From the NCBI GenBank assembly GCA_027486655.1, contig JAIXOR010000001.1, positions 165,407 to 229,406 on the forward strand: a stretch of 64,000 nucleotides of DNA. The letters run 5' to 3'. The stretch comes from Verrucomicrobiaceae bacterium. GTDB taxonomy: Bacteria; Verrucomicrobiota; Verrucomicrobiia; Verrucomicrobiales; Akkermansiaceae. A program made the position numbers and the translations under genes. The first letter of the stretch is position 1; every line of letters starts with the position of its first letter. Shown here piece after piece: positions 17,955 through 25,461 of this stretch. Below the pieces are notes generated by a model, which did no database searches, was not told where the DNA came from, and saw only the letters and a list, made by a program, of their open reading frames with translations.

Positions 17955-19172
17955 ATGCGCCGTCTTCGCAACGATCTCCCCTACACGTTCCGCCCGCCCC
18001 AGCCGAAAGCCTGGCTGCGCCCCGCCGCGCTCTGGATCAATCAACACGTCCATCTCAGCCGCAAATACCGCGTCACCACCCTCCACGATGAGGGCTTCCA
18101 ACACGTGGCCGAACTCTGCGCCGCCGGCCACTCGGTGCTTCTCGCGCCCAACCATTCGGATCACTCGGATCCCCACGTGCTGCTCGAAGTCGCCGCGCGC
18201 CACTCGCTCCGCCCGTCGTTCATGGGCGCACGCGAAATCTTCGAAGTCAGCCCCATCGCCGCCTGGGCGCTCCAGTCCATCGGAGTCTTCTCGGTGGATC
18301 GCGACGGCCCCGACCTCTCCGCCATCAAAACCGCCATTTCCCTGCTGGAGGAGGGTGGTGATCCACTTGTCATGTTTCCCGAAGGCGAGATCTATCACCA
18401 CCACCGCCGCCTCGATCCACTCAACGAAGGAGTGGCCTCCATCCTGATCAAGGCTGCCGCCCGCCTGCCCGCCGGACGCAGTGCCTTCCTCGTCCCGGTG
18501 GCGATGCGTTTCTTCCACGATCCTTCCGCAGCCGCCACCTTCCGCGACCGGCTGTCCCGCCTCGAGGACCGCATCGGCTGGATACCCCGACCCGCCATGG
18601 ACGTGGACTCGCGCATCCAACGCCTCGCCACCGGCGTGCTCGCCCTCAAGGAAACCGAATACCTCGGCAGCGCCGGATCCGGCGGCATCCAGGACCGCCT
18701 CTCCCAACTCTGCGAAAACCTCCTCGCCGAAGTCGAAAGCCGCTACCCGCGCGATGCCCGCGCCGCCACCCCTCCCGAACGCGTCCGTGCCCTCCGCTAC
18801 CGCATCCGCCGCCGCCTCCTCGATGCCGAAAACCCAGCCCCGCCCGCCGCACGCTCCATCCTGCTCGATGACCTCGACCGCGTCTTCACCGCCCTCCAGG
18901 CCCACAGCTACATCGGCGACTACCTCACCGAAAACCCCGACACCGACCGCCGCGCCGAGATGATCATGAAACTCGAAGAAGACCTCCTCGGTTTCCCCAC
19001 CTACCCCGTCGACCGCCGCGCCCACATCGTCGCAGGAGACCCCATCCACGTCTCCAACCTCCTCGCCACCGGCACCCTCCCCGCCAAAGGCGGCTCCATC
19101 GCCCTCACCGAAACCCTCGAATCCCACCTCTCCACCCTCCTCTCCCACCCATCCCCAAGTACGGATTCCTGA
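17955..19172 (+). CDS. PlsC-type 1-acyl-glycerol-3-phosphate acyltransferase, with C-terminal extension
   Basis: A 405-residue acyltransferase. The N-terminal 210 residues hold the LPLAT motifs: NHSDHSD (the HX4D catalytic pair, about residue 60) and FPEGEIYHHHRR (phosphate binding). PlsC enzymes acylate lysophosphatidate at the inner membrane. Here roughly 190 residues follow the catalytic domain; they are Arg- and Leu-rich, helical, and have no motif I recognise, and common PlsC proteins are only about 240 residues long. ATG 17955 is preferred to an in-frame GTG five codons earlier. The stop codon lies inside the left 27-bp inverted repeat. Confidence 0.8.
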   Translation: MRRLRNDLPYTFRPPQPKAWLRPAALWINQHVHLSRKYRVTTLHDEGFQHVAELCAAGHSVLLAPNHSDHSDPHVLLEVAARHSLRPSFMGAREIFEVSPIAAWALQSIGVFSVDRDGPDLSAIKTAISLLEEGGDPLVMFPEGEIYHHHRRLDPLNEGVASILIKAAARLPAGRSAFLVPVAMRFFHDPSAAATFRDRLSRLEDRIGWIPRPAMDVDSRIQRLATGVLALKETEYLGSAGSGGIQDRLSQLCENLLAEVESRYPRDARAATPPERVRALRYRIRRRLLDAENPAPPAARSILLDDLDRVFTALQAHSYIGDYLTENPDTDRRAEMIMKLEEDLLGFPTYPVDRRAHIVAGDPIHVSNLLATGTLPAKGGSIALTETLESHLSTLLSHPSPSTDS

Positions 19173-19185
19173 TGCGGCCGCATCA
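19159..19185. repeat. Left copy of a 27-bp inverted repeat (operator or element end)
   Basis: GTACGGATTCCTGATGCGG followed by CCGCATCA. Its reverse complement is present without a mismatch at 20004-20030, on the other side of the PaaX-like gene. The inner part TGATGCGGCCGCATCA (19170-19185) is itself a perfect 16-bp palindrome. The repeat contains the stop codon of the acyltransferase gene and ends 38 bp before the regulator's start codon, a typical place for an autoregulatory operator. Confidence 0.85.
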
Positions 19186-19223
19186 ATAATCTGCTAACAG
19201 AAATTCAATTCCCAGATAAGATC

Positions 19224-20006
19224 ATGAAAGCCAGGACCGAGTTGTTTCTCTATCAGATGATGTGGATGTCCGGAGTGGTGCTGCGTCCCACGTGGCGGGG
19301 TTTGCATGGGTCGTTTGAGGAGTGGGCGTATCGTGGGGGTTGTCTGCGGCAGGTGCGGGAGCTGGAAGCGCGGGGGCTTCTGGAGACTGCGGAGGCGGCC
19401 GATGGCACGGGGCGGGTTTACCGGCTGACCAGGCAGGGCAGCCTTGCGGCGATGGGCGGCGGCGATCCGGAGGAGCGGTGGAACCGGTCATGGGATGGAA
19501 GGTGGCGGATGGCGGTTTTCGATCTGCCGGAGGAGAAACGCGGGCTGCGCAACGAGCTGCGGCGGATTCTGAAAAAGGCGCGCTTCGGTTGCCTGCAGGG
19601 GAGCGTCTGGATCACTCCGGACCCGATGGATGGTGTGCGCGAAGATCTCGAAAAGGTGCGGGCCGGCTGCGGGATTCTCGCGTTCTTCGAAGGGAAACCC
19701 TGCGGCGGCGAGAGCGATGCGGATCTGGTCTCCGCCGCATGGGATTTTGAAAAGATCGGCCAACGGCACGCCGAATACCTCGCCCATCTGGATGAGGCAC
19801 CCAAGCGATCGACCTGCACCAGGGAGCTGCTTTTCGAATGGGGGAAACGGGAGCGGGAACTCTGGCTTGCCTGCCTCGCGTTGGATCCCTTGCTGCCTGC
19901 CGAACTGCTTCCGAAGTCCTACGTCGGCCGCGCCGCCTCACGCAGGCGGCTTGAGGTCCTGACCAGAACCGCCCGCCTTGCAGCGCGGGTGATGACGGAT
20001 TCTTGA
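19224..20006 (+). CDS. PaaX-like transcriptional regulator
   Basis: A 260-residue protein of the PaaX family. An N-terminal winged-helix part (about residues 1-80: RQVRELEARGLLET... RVYRLTRQGSLAAMG) is followed by the Cas2-like central domain, recognised by WRMAVFDLPEEKRGLRNELRRILKKARFG and LQGSVWITPDP (compare PaaX: WxxVxFxVPExxRxxRxxLRxxLxxxGFGxLQGSVWI). PaaX proteins repress phenylacetate or other aromatic catabolic genes, but no such genes are here. The gene sits exactly between two perfect 27-bp inverted repeats, and the downstream sugar dehydrogenase gene has one of them in its upstream region, suggesting control of itself and that gene. The effector is unknown. Confidence 0.8.
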   Translation: MKARTELFLYQMMWMSGVVLRPTWRGLHGSFEEWAYRGGCLRQVRELEARGLLETAEAADGTGRVYRLTRQGSLAAMGGGDPEERWNRSWDGRWRMAVFDLPEEKRGLRNELRRILKKARFGCLQGSVWITPDPMDGVREDLEKVRAGCGILAFFEGKPCGGESDADLVSAAWDFEKIGQRHAEYLAHLDEAPKRSTCTRELLFEWGKRERELWLACLALDPLLPAELLPKSYVGRAASRRRLEVLTRTARLAARVMTDS

Positions 20007-20030
20007 TGCGGCCGCATCAGGAATCCGTAC
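19995..20030. repeat. Right copy of the 27-bp inverted repeat, part of a 34-bp dyad
   Basis: Positions 20004-20030 are the exact reverse complement of 19159-19185. In addition, 19995-20028 forms a 34-bp palindrome with 17-bp arms and one mismatch (T at 20003). It contains the stop codon of the PaaX-like gene and ends 58 bp before the start of the cytochrome c-dehydrogenase gene. As RNA it would form a long hairpin, but there is no T-run after it, so an operator or mobile-element end is more likely than an intrinsic terminator. Confidence 0.85.
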
Positions 20031-20087
20031 GGAGGGGGGTGGAAATCCTGGGTTGCGTTTTCGGGGAAATCCGGAAGATTGGCGGGC

Positions 20088-21488
20088 ATGCGTCTTGCAA
20101 CCCTACTGCTTATCGCGACGTCCGGTGTGGCGTTTTCCCAGAAGAAAATGAAGGTGGATGAGATCTACGGGCAGTATTGCTCGGGATGTCACGGGGCGAA
20201 GTTCGAGGGTGGCATGGGAGGCTCGCTGGTGGATGGCGAGTGGAAGCACGGGTCGAAGGACGAGGATCTCTACCGTTCGATCGCGAAGGGCAATCCCCAG
20301 TTGGGGATGACGCCGTGGGAAGGTGTGCTTTCCGCGGACCAGATCCGGTCGCTGGTGATTTTCCTGCGGGAGAAGGAGAAGCAAACACTGACGAAAGGGA
20401 TCGAGTATCCGAAGCCGTCTCCGGACAAGGTGACCAAGACCGAGCTTCACGATTACCGGATCGAAACGGTGGTGGATGGCGGGTTGAAAAGTCCGTGGGC
20501 GATCGCCTTCCTTCCGGACGGCAGCCGCCTTGTGACCGAGAAGCCGGGCCGGCTGCGGTTGGTGGATGCCAAGGGCGTGCTGGATCCTGAACCGGTGAAG
20601 GGTCTGCCCCACGTGGTCGAGCAGGGCCAGGGTGGGCTCATGGAGGTGGCCGTTCATCCGGACTACAAGAAAAACGGCTGGATTTACCTTGGATTTGCGG
20701 ATGGGGAGAAGGGTGACAAGAAATGCATCACGGCGGTGGTGCGGGGGCGGATCAAGGACAAGGAGTGGACCGATCAGGAGTGGATTTACCGACCGGATCC
20801 GAAGTTCCGTTCCAATGCGGGCGTTCACTTCGGCACGCGCTTCGTGTTCGACAAGGGCTACCTTTATTTCCCGATCGGCGAGCGTGGCGGGATGATGGAG
20901 GCGCAGAAGCTGTCCAGCCCGGTGGGCAAGATTTTCCGCCTGCATGACGACGGCCGGGTGCCGAAGGACAATCCGTTTGTGAAGGACAAGGAGGCGATTC
21001 CGGCGATCTGGAGCATCGGCCACCGCAATCCGCAGGGGCTGACGATGGATCCGCGCGATGGCGCTCTCTACAACACCGAGCACGGCCCGCGTGGCGGGGA
21101 TGAACTCAACCTGGTGAAACCCGGTTCCAACTATGGCTGGCCGGTGATCACCTATGGCATGAATTACGATGGCACGCCGATGGTCTCCATCACGGAGAAG
21201 GAAGGCATGGAGCAGCCGCTCACCTATTGGGTGCCCTCGATCGCCACCTGCGGGCTGGATTGTTACACGGGCGAGAAGTTTCCGAAATGGAAGCACGATC
21301 TTCTGGTGGGAGCTCTCGCGCAGCAGGAAGTCCGCCGCGTCCGCATGAAGGACAAGAAAGTAGTCTCCCAGGAAATCATCCTCAAGAACATCGGCCGCGT
21401 GCGCGACGTGACGGGAGCGCCGGATGGATTCATCTACGTCATCCTCAACGGACCGGACCGGATCATCCGGCTGGTTCCCGCGGATTGA
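20088..21488 (+). CDS. Cytochrome c-PQQ-dependent sugar dehydrogenase fusion
   Basis: A 466-residue exported protein. After a signal peptide (MRLATLLLIATSGVAFS) comes a class I cytochrome c domain (about residues 18-105) with the haem site YCSGCH and a distal Met region (LGMTPW). The rest (from about residue 125) is a soluble aldose sugar dehydrogenase-like beta-propeller: LKSPWAIAFLPDGSRLVTEKPGRL, GGLMEVAVHPDYKKNGWIYLGF, HFGTRFVFDKGYLYFPIGERG, IWSIGHRNPQGLTMDP and EHGPRGGDELNLVKPGSNYGWP. Such enzymes oxidise sugars in the periplasm; the fused haem can take the electrons. Start ATG 20088. It is immediately downstream of the PaaX-like gene and its dyad, probably under that regulator. Confidence 0.9.
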   Translation: MRLATLLLIATSGVAFSQKKMKVDEIYGQYCSGCHGAKFEGGMGGSLVDGEWKHGSKDEDLYRSIAKGNPQLGMTPWEGVLSADQIRSLVIFLREKEKQTLTKGIEYPKPSPDKVTKTELHDYRIETVVDGGLKSPWAIAFLPDGSRLVTEKPGRLRLVDAKGVLDPEPVKGLPHVVEQGQGGLMEVAVHPDYKKNGWIYLGFADGEKGDKKCITAVVRGRIKDKEWTDQEWIYRPDPKFRSNAGVHFGTRFVFDKGYLYFPIGERGGMMEAQKLSSPVGKIFRLHDDGRVPKDNPFVKDKEAIPAIWSIGHRNPQGLTMDPRDGALYNTEHGPRGGDELNLVKPGSNYGWPVITYGMNYDGTPMVSITEKEGMEQPLTYWVPSIATCGLDCYTGEKFPKWKHDLLVGALAQQEVRRVRMKDKKVVSQEIILKNIGRVRDVTGAPDGFIYVILNGPDRIIRLVPAD

Positions 21489-21511
21489 TCGTCCGTTGTG
21501 AACCCAGAGGC

Positions 21512-23008
21512 ATGAAGGCGAGGCCTGGCAGACGCGTTGTCGAGGCCCGCGCCGTTCGCTTCGGGAACCTGCGGGATGCTGGCCCGCTGGATGTATTGAT
21601 CACCGGAGCGGGCATTTCCGGGGCGGCGATCTATCAGGAGTTGGCCCGGAGCGGCTATCGTGTGGGGATTGTGGACCGCGGGGACTTCGCTTCGGGCACG
21701 AGTCAGGCTTCCGGGATGTTGATTTGGGGAGGCTTGCTGTATTTGAGGAATCTGGACTTCGCCACGGTGGTGGCTCTCTGTCGGTCCCGGCAGCGATTGT
21801 TAGAGAAAAACCCGGAAGATGCCTCGGTCGTTGATTTGCACTTTTCAACAGGGCATCTCGGGGTTTTTGGCAAGGCCTTCATGTGGAGCGCGCTCCAGCT
21901 TTACTGGGGTCTGGGTGGCTGCCATCTGGCAAAGCCGCGGTTTTGTGATGGGGAGGCGGGGCCGTCGCTGGTCTATCAGGAGGGCATGCTGAGGGAATCC
22001 GACAGCCGTTTTGTTCTTGGGCGGATCGCAGGAAGGACGTCCGCGGACTGCGTTTCGGTGAATCACTGCGAGCTTGTGAGTGCATCGAGAGACGCAGCGG
22101 CAGCTTGCTGGAGGGTGGGTTTGAAGGACCGCATCACGGGTGATGAGCATGTCATCAGGGCGAAGGTGCTGGTGAATGCGGCGGGTGTCTGGGCCGATGA
22201 TGTGGACCGCATCGCCGGCTTGGTTTCCCCTTGCAAGCATGTGTTCAGCAAGGGCGTTTACCTCATGTTTCCGCGCAACGGGGAGCGTGCGGCACGGGTG
22301 CATCCTATGGTTGGGAGACAGGATGTTCTGACCCACGTGCCCTGGGGGCCTGTGATGATGTGGGGTCCCACCGAAACGCCCATTCGCGATCTGGAGGAGG
22401 GCTTTGCTCCGAGCCGGGATGATGTTGAGTTTTTGTTGGCCCAGGCGCGGTCAAGTCTGCGGGGAAGGGTGGGCAAGGAGGATGTGGTTTCCATGCGGAG
22501 CGGAGTGCGGCCCTTGGCGGTCCCGCGGAATTTTGAGAAGGAGGTGTATCCGTTGGATCTGTCGCGGAAGCACCGTGTGGTGGTGCATGCCGGTCAGCAT
22601 GCGGTCTCGGTGTTCGGGGGGAAGTTCACCTCGGGCAGCGCGGCGGCGGGGCAGGTGGCAAGCGCGGTCGGTCGATGGGTCGAGCCGAGGCATGCTGCGA
22701 CCGAGTGGGTGGGGCGAGAAGTCGGGATACCGCGCAACGAGGGGGGATGCGGCGATGGTTTCGTGACGCCGGAGCATGCGCGGGATTCGGAGTTCTGTGC
22801 GACACTGGAAGACTATCTCCGGCGGCGCACGCAGATCGCGCAATGGACGCCGCGCATGGGCTTGGGGCGAGCGGGTGAGAACCGGAGCCAGTTGCTGGAG
22901 ATGGCCGCTGCGTTTGCAGACGATGAGGCGGGTGCGATCAAGATGACGGACGAATACGAGGAGACGGTGCGGCGGATTCATGATTCCGTTCTGGAGGCGG
23001 GCGGGTAG
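21512..23008 (+). CDS. GlpD-like FAD-dependent dehydrogenase
   Basis: A 498-residue flavoprotein of the glycerol-3-phosphate dehydrogenase/DAO superfamily. The FAD Rossmann motif is VLITGAGISGAAIYQELARSG, followed by the GlpD-type DRGDFASGTSQASGMLIWGGLLYL (GlpD: TSxxSSKLIHGGLRYLE; His and Arg are replaced by Trp and Leu). VLVNAAGVWADDVD and a C-terminal helical part are also GlpD-like. The changes around the substrate pocket argue that its substrate is not simple glycerol 3-phosphate. It is followed 10 bp later by a DegT-family aminotransferase, which suggests oxidation of a hydroxyl to a ketone that the partner then aminates. Confidence 0.75.
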   Translation: MKARPGRRVVEARAVRFGNLRDAGPLDVLITGAGISGAAIYQELARSGYRVGIVDRGDFASGTSQASGMLIWGGLLYLRNLDFATVVALCRSRQRLLEKNPEDASVVDLHFSTGHLGVFGKAFMWSALQLYWGLGGCHLAKPRFCDGEAGPSLVYQEGMLRESDSRFVLGRIAGRTSADCVSVNHCELVSASRDAAAACWRVGLKDRITGDEHVIRAKVLVNAAGVWADDVDRIAGLVSPCKHVFSKGVYLMFPRNGERAARVHPMVGRQDVLTHVPWGPVMMWGPTETPIRDLEEGFAPSRDDVEFLLAQARSSLRGRVGKEDVVSMRSGVRPLAVPRNFEKEVYPLDLSRKHRVVVHAGQHAVSVFGGKFTSGSAAAGQVASAVGRWVEPRHAATEWVGREVGIPRNEGGCGDGFVTPEHARDSEFCATLEDYLRRRTQIAQWTPRMGLGRAGENRSQLLEMAAAFADDEAGAIKMTDEYEETVRRIHDSVLEAGG

Positions 23009-23018
23009 AAATGAATCG

Positions 23019-24212
23019 ATGAATGTGGTAGTCACGATGGATCAGGAGCCGTGGTTGAAATGGCCGGTGTTTGGTGCTGCCGAGGAGGCTGCCGTGCTGC
23101 GGGTGCTGAGAGATGGCAACGTGAGCACGCACCCGGTGATTCAGGAACTGGAGGAGGATTTTCGCGTGTTCACCGGGAGGAGGCATGCACTTGCCCATTG
23201 CAATGGCACGGCGGGCTTGATGGCGGCTTTCCACGCCCTTGGTCTGGAGCCTGGTGACGAGGTGCTGGTGCCCACCGCCACCTTCTGGGCCTCCGTGCTG
23301 CCGATGGTCTGGTGCGGTCTGGTGCCGGTGTTCTGCGAGAGTGAGCCGGAAACGCTGGGGATCGATCCGGCGGATGCGGCCCGGAGGATCACGCCACGCA
23401 CTCGGGCGATCGTGATCGTCCATTTGTGGGGTCTGCCGTGCAAGGTGGATGAGCTCCGCAGGCTCGCGGATGAAAAGGGCCTCAGGATCATCGAGGATGC
23501 CTCGCACGCGCACGGGGCATCGGTGAACGGAGTGGTTTGTGGAAACTTCGGGGATGTTTCCGTGTTCAGCCTCCAGGGTGACAAGCTGGTGCCCGCCGGT
23601 GAGGGTGGTGTTTTTCTAACAGACGATGACGCGTTTCATCGCCGGGCCTTGTTGCTCGGAGACATCACGAGGATTCTGCGAATGCCGCTGCCGGAAATGC
23701 GGTTTGCGGCGACGAGTTTCGGAATCAAGACGCGGATCGCGCCGATGTCCGCGGCCTTGGGGCGTGCGATGCTTGAGCGCCTGCCGGAGACCAATGCGGT
23801 GCGGCGTCGAAACCACCGCCTGCTTTTGGATGCGATCGAGCCGCTGGGGTTTGACGGGTTTGAAGCGCCGCCGGGAACGGAGCGGGTGTATTTCGAATTC
23901 ATGGTGCGGCACCGGGATCCCGGATTGGATGTGAAGCGGCTGGTCGAGGTGCTTGTCGTGTTGGGCTGCCGGGTGGGCCTGCCGAGGTATCCGTTGCTTC
24001 ACCAGCAGCCGTTCTTCACGGAGGGTCATTGGAAGGCGGTGGGTCGCTATCCTGGCGGCCTCGCGATGCCGGAGGCGGGAGAGGGGGCGTTTCCGGTGAC
24101 CGAGTCGATGAACGGGCGCTTGATCCGCCTGCCGAATTTCACGCATCCCGAGGCTGATGTGCTCGTGGGTCAGTATGCCGAGGCCTTTCGAGTGGCGATG
24201 TCCCGGCTGTGA
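23019..24212 (+). CDS. DegT/DnrJ/EryC1/StrS aminotransferase
   Basis: A 397-residue PLP enzyme that transaminates keto-sugars or other keto groups in amino-sugar and aminocyclitol synthesis. Typical features: PVFGAAEEAAVLRVLRDGNVS at the N-terminus, ALAHCNGTAGLMAAFHALGLEPGDEVLVPTATF, IEDASHAHGA (the PLP-stacking Asp), and FSLQGDKLVPAGEGG with the Schiff-base Lys189. The C-terminal part is shorter on motif. Start is taken as ATG 23019 (MNVVVTM), 10 bp after the GlpD-like stop; an alternative ATG 22980 would overlap that gene. No nucleotide-sugar dehydratase genes are nearby, so its product is unclear. Confidence 0.85.
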   Translation: MNVVVTMDQEPWLKWPVFGAAEEAAVLRVLRDGNVSTHPVIQELEEDFRVFTGRRHALAHCNGTAGLMAAFHALGLEPGDEVLVPTATFWASVLPMVWCGLVPVFCESEPETLGIDPADAARRITPRTRAIVIVHLWGLPCKVDELRRLADEKGLRIIEDASHAHGASVNGVVCGNFGDVSVFSLQGDKLVPAGEGGVFLTDDDAFHRRALLLGDITRILRMPLPEMRFAATSFGIKTRIAPMSAALGRAMLERLPETNAVRRRNHRLLLDAIEPLGFDGFEAPPGTERVYFEFMVRHRDPGLDVKRLVEVLVVLGCRVGLPRYPLLHQQPFFTEGHWKAVGRYPGGLAMPEAGEGAFPVTESMNGRLIRLPNFTHPEADVLVGQYAEAFRVAMSRL

Positions 24213-24267
24213 TCGCGGAATTTTTTGCATGAAACATCGGGTGGGTTGTGGTGTGTATCCCCTGCGT

Positions 24268-24675
24268 ATGAAAACACGATTTTTCCTCATGGTGATGGCA
24301 GCCTCGATGGTGCTTCCGCTTTCGGCTGAAACCGAGACGCCGCTGGGCAAGCAGATGGATGCGATGAACGGCGCGATCAAGGGGCTGCGCAAGGAGACCG
24401 ATCCGGCGAAGTGCGCGGCGCTGGTGCGCGAGGCTCAGGAGGCTGCTGCGAAGGGGTTTTCCGAAGTGCCGGAGTTGGTGAAGAAGATGCCGGATGGCGC
24501 GGAGAAGACCAAGGCGCTCGCGGAGTATCGCAAGATGATGGGCAAGCTGTATGTCTCGCTTTGCGAGATGGAGATCGCCTATCTGGACGGCAAGGCAGAG
24601 GATGCCGCCGCGATCGCCGCCTCGCTCAAGGATCTCAAGAAGGCGGGGCACGACAAGTTCATGGAAGATGAGTGA
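24268..24675 (+). CDS. Cytochrome b562-like periplasmic protein
   Basis: A 135-residue protein: a signal peptide (MKTRFFLMVMAASMVLPLSA) and then about 115 residues of amphipathic helix. Length, helix spacing and charge pattern match the four-helix cytochrome b562. Met30 (LGKQMDAMNGAIKGL) aligns with haem ligand Met7 of the mature E. coli protein (EDNMETLNDNLK), and His128 (LKKAGHDKF) with His102 (TRNAYHQKY). Overall identity is low, so haem binding is inferred from these two residues and the fold. It is followed by a strong terminator. Confidence 0.65.
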   Translation: MKTRFFLMVMAASMVLPLSAETETPLGKQMDAMNGAIKGLRKETDPAKCAALVREAQEAAAKGFSEVPELVKKMPDGAEKTKALAEYRKMMGKLYVSLCEMEIAYLDGKAEDAAAIAASLKDLKKAGHDKFMEDE

Positions 24676-24702
24676 CCGTTTTCCCAAGCGGTTCTGAAAC
24701 GC

Positions 24703-24732
24703 AAAAAGGCCCGGATTGCTCCGGGCCTTTTT
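24703..24732. terminator. Bidirectional rho-independent terminator
   Basis: AAAAAGGCCCGGA, loop TTGC, TCCGGGCCTTTTTT: a stem with an 8-bp G/C-rich core extended by the A and T runs. The A-run on one side and T-run on the other make it work in both directions, ending the cytochrome b562-like gene from the left and the convergent L,D-transpeptidase gene from the right. Confidence 0.92.
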
Positions 24733-24757
24733 TGTGGGATGGAGATGCCGTGACGGA

Positions 24758-25402
24758 TCACTCGATGACGACGCGGGTGCCCACCTTGACCTTGGAATAG
24801 ACGGTGGGGATCGTCTTGCTGGGACCGCGCACGCAGGCATGGGAGGCCGGGTAGCGGCGGATCGGCCCGATGTGGTGGCCCACGCCGTCGTTGGTGAGGC
24901 GCATCCAGTATTTCATGGGGGCCCCGACGAATTTCCCGCCATCGGGGATGGAGTCCTTGAGTGAATCCGCGTCGCTGTTCACGACGTCGCCCGTGGCATC
25001 GACGATGCGGCCGTAGCGGTTGGAGCTTTTGTCGACGATCTTCTCGAGGATGTAGAAGGTGCCGGTGGGGGTGGGGCGGGCCTTGGTGCCGGTGCAGACC
25101 GGGTAATCGATGACGACTTCATCGCCGTTCATGAGGAAGCCGCGCTGGGTGGCGAGGTCGATCTTGATGTGGGAGTTGCTGGCATCGGTGCGGGAAAGGA
25201 GTTCCTCGTTTTTCCAGACGCCGTGGGTTTTCGGATAGGTGGGATCCGCCTTGAAGTGATCGTAGGTGCCGGGCGGGTAGGGGTTCACCGGTTTGCCATC
25301 CTTGCCGACCTGCGGGCCCGGGGTCTTCTGGTTGGCGCAGTTCACGAGCAGCATCGCGGTGATCACGGCCATGCAGTGGAAGAGGAGGCGTGCGGTCTTC
25401 AT
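24758..25402 (-). CDS. L,D-transpeptidase (YkuD family) lipoprotein
   Basis: A 214-residue protein with a lipoprotein-type signal (MKTARLLFHCMAVITAMLLVNC). The YkuD catalytic block is complete: HIGPIRRYPASHACVRG, containing the catalytic Cys of the S-H-[AG]-C-[IV]-R motif. L,D-transpeptidases make 3-3 peptidoglycan cross-links or attach proteins to the wall in the periplasm. PTPTGTFYILEK is the conserved strand before the active site. Start ATG 25402. Convergent with the cytochrome b562-like gene, sharing its terminator. Confidence 0.88.
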   Translation of the reverse strand: MKTARLLFHCMAVITAMLLVNCANQKTPGPQVGKDGKPVNPYPPGTYDHFKADPTYPKTHGVWKNEELLSRTDASNSHIKIDLATQRGFLMNGDEVVIDYPVCTGTKARPTPTGTFYILEKIVDKSSNRYGRIVDATGDVVNSDADSLKDSIPDGGKFVGAPMKYWMRLTNDGVGHHIGPIRRYPASHACVRGPSKTIPTVYSKVKVGTRVVIE

Positions 25403-25461
25403 GGGATCGAGAGGGGGCTGGGGGAGGGGAACTAGAGGAGAATCGGGCGGAATGCAACTCC

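Noticed and set aside
19170..19185. The palindromes TGATGCGGCCGCATCA as intrinsic terminators
   Set aside because: Neither copy has a T-run after it, and they sit at both edges of a regulator gene; an operator or element end fits better.
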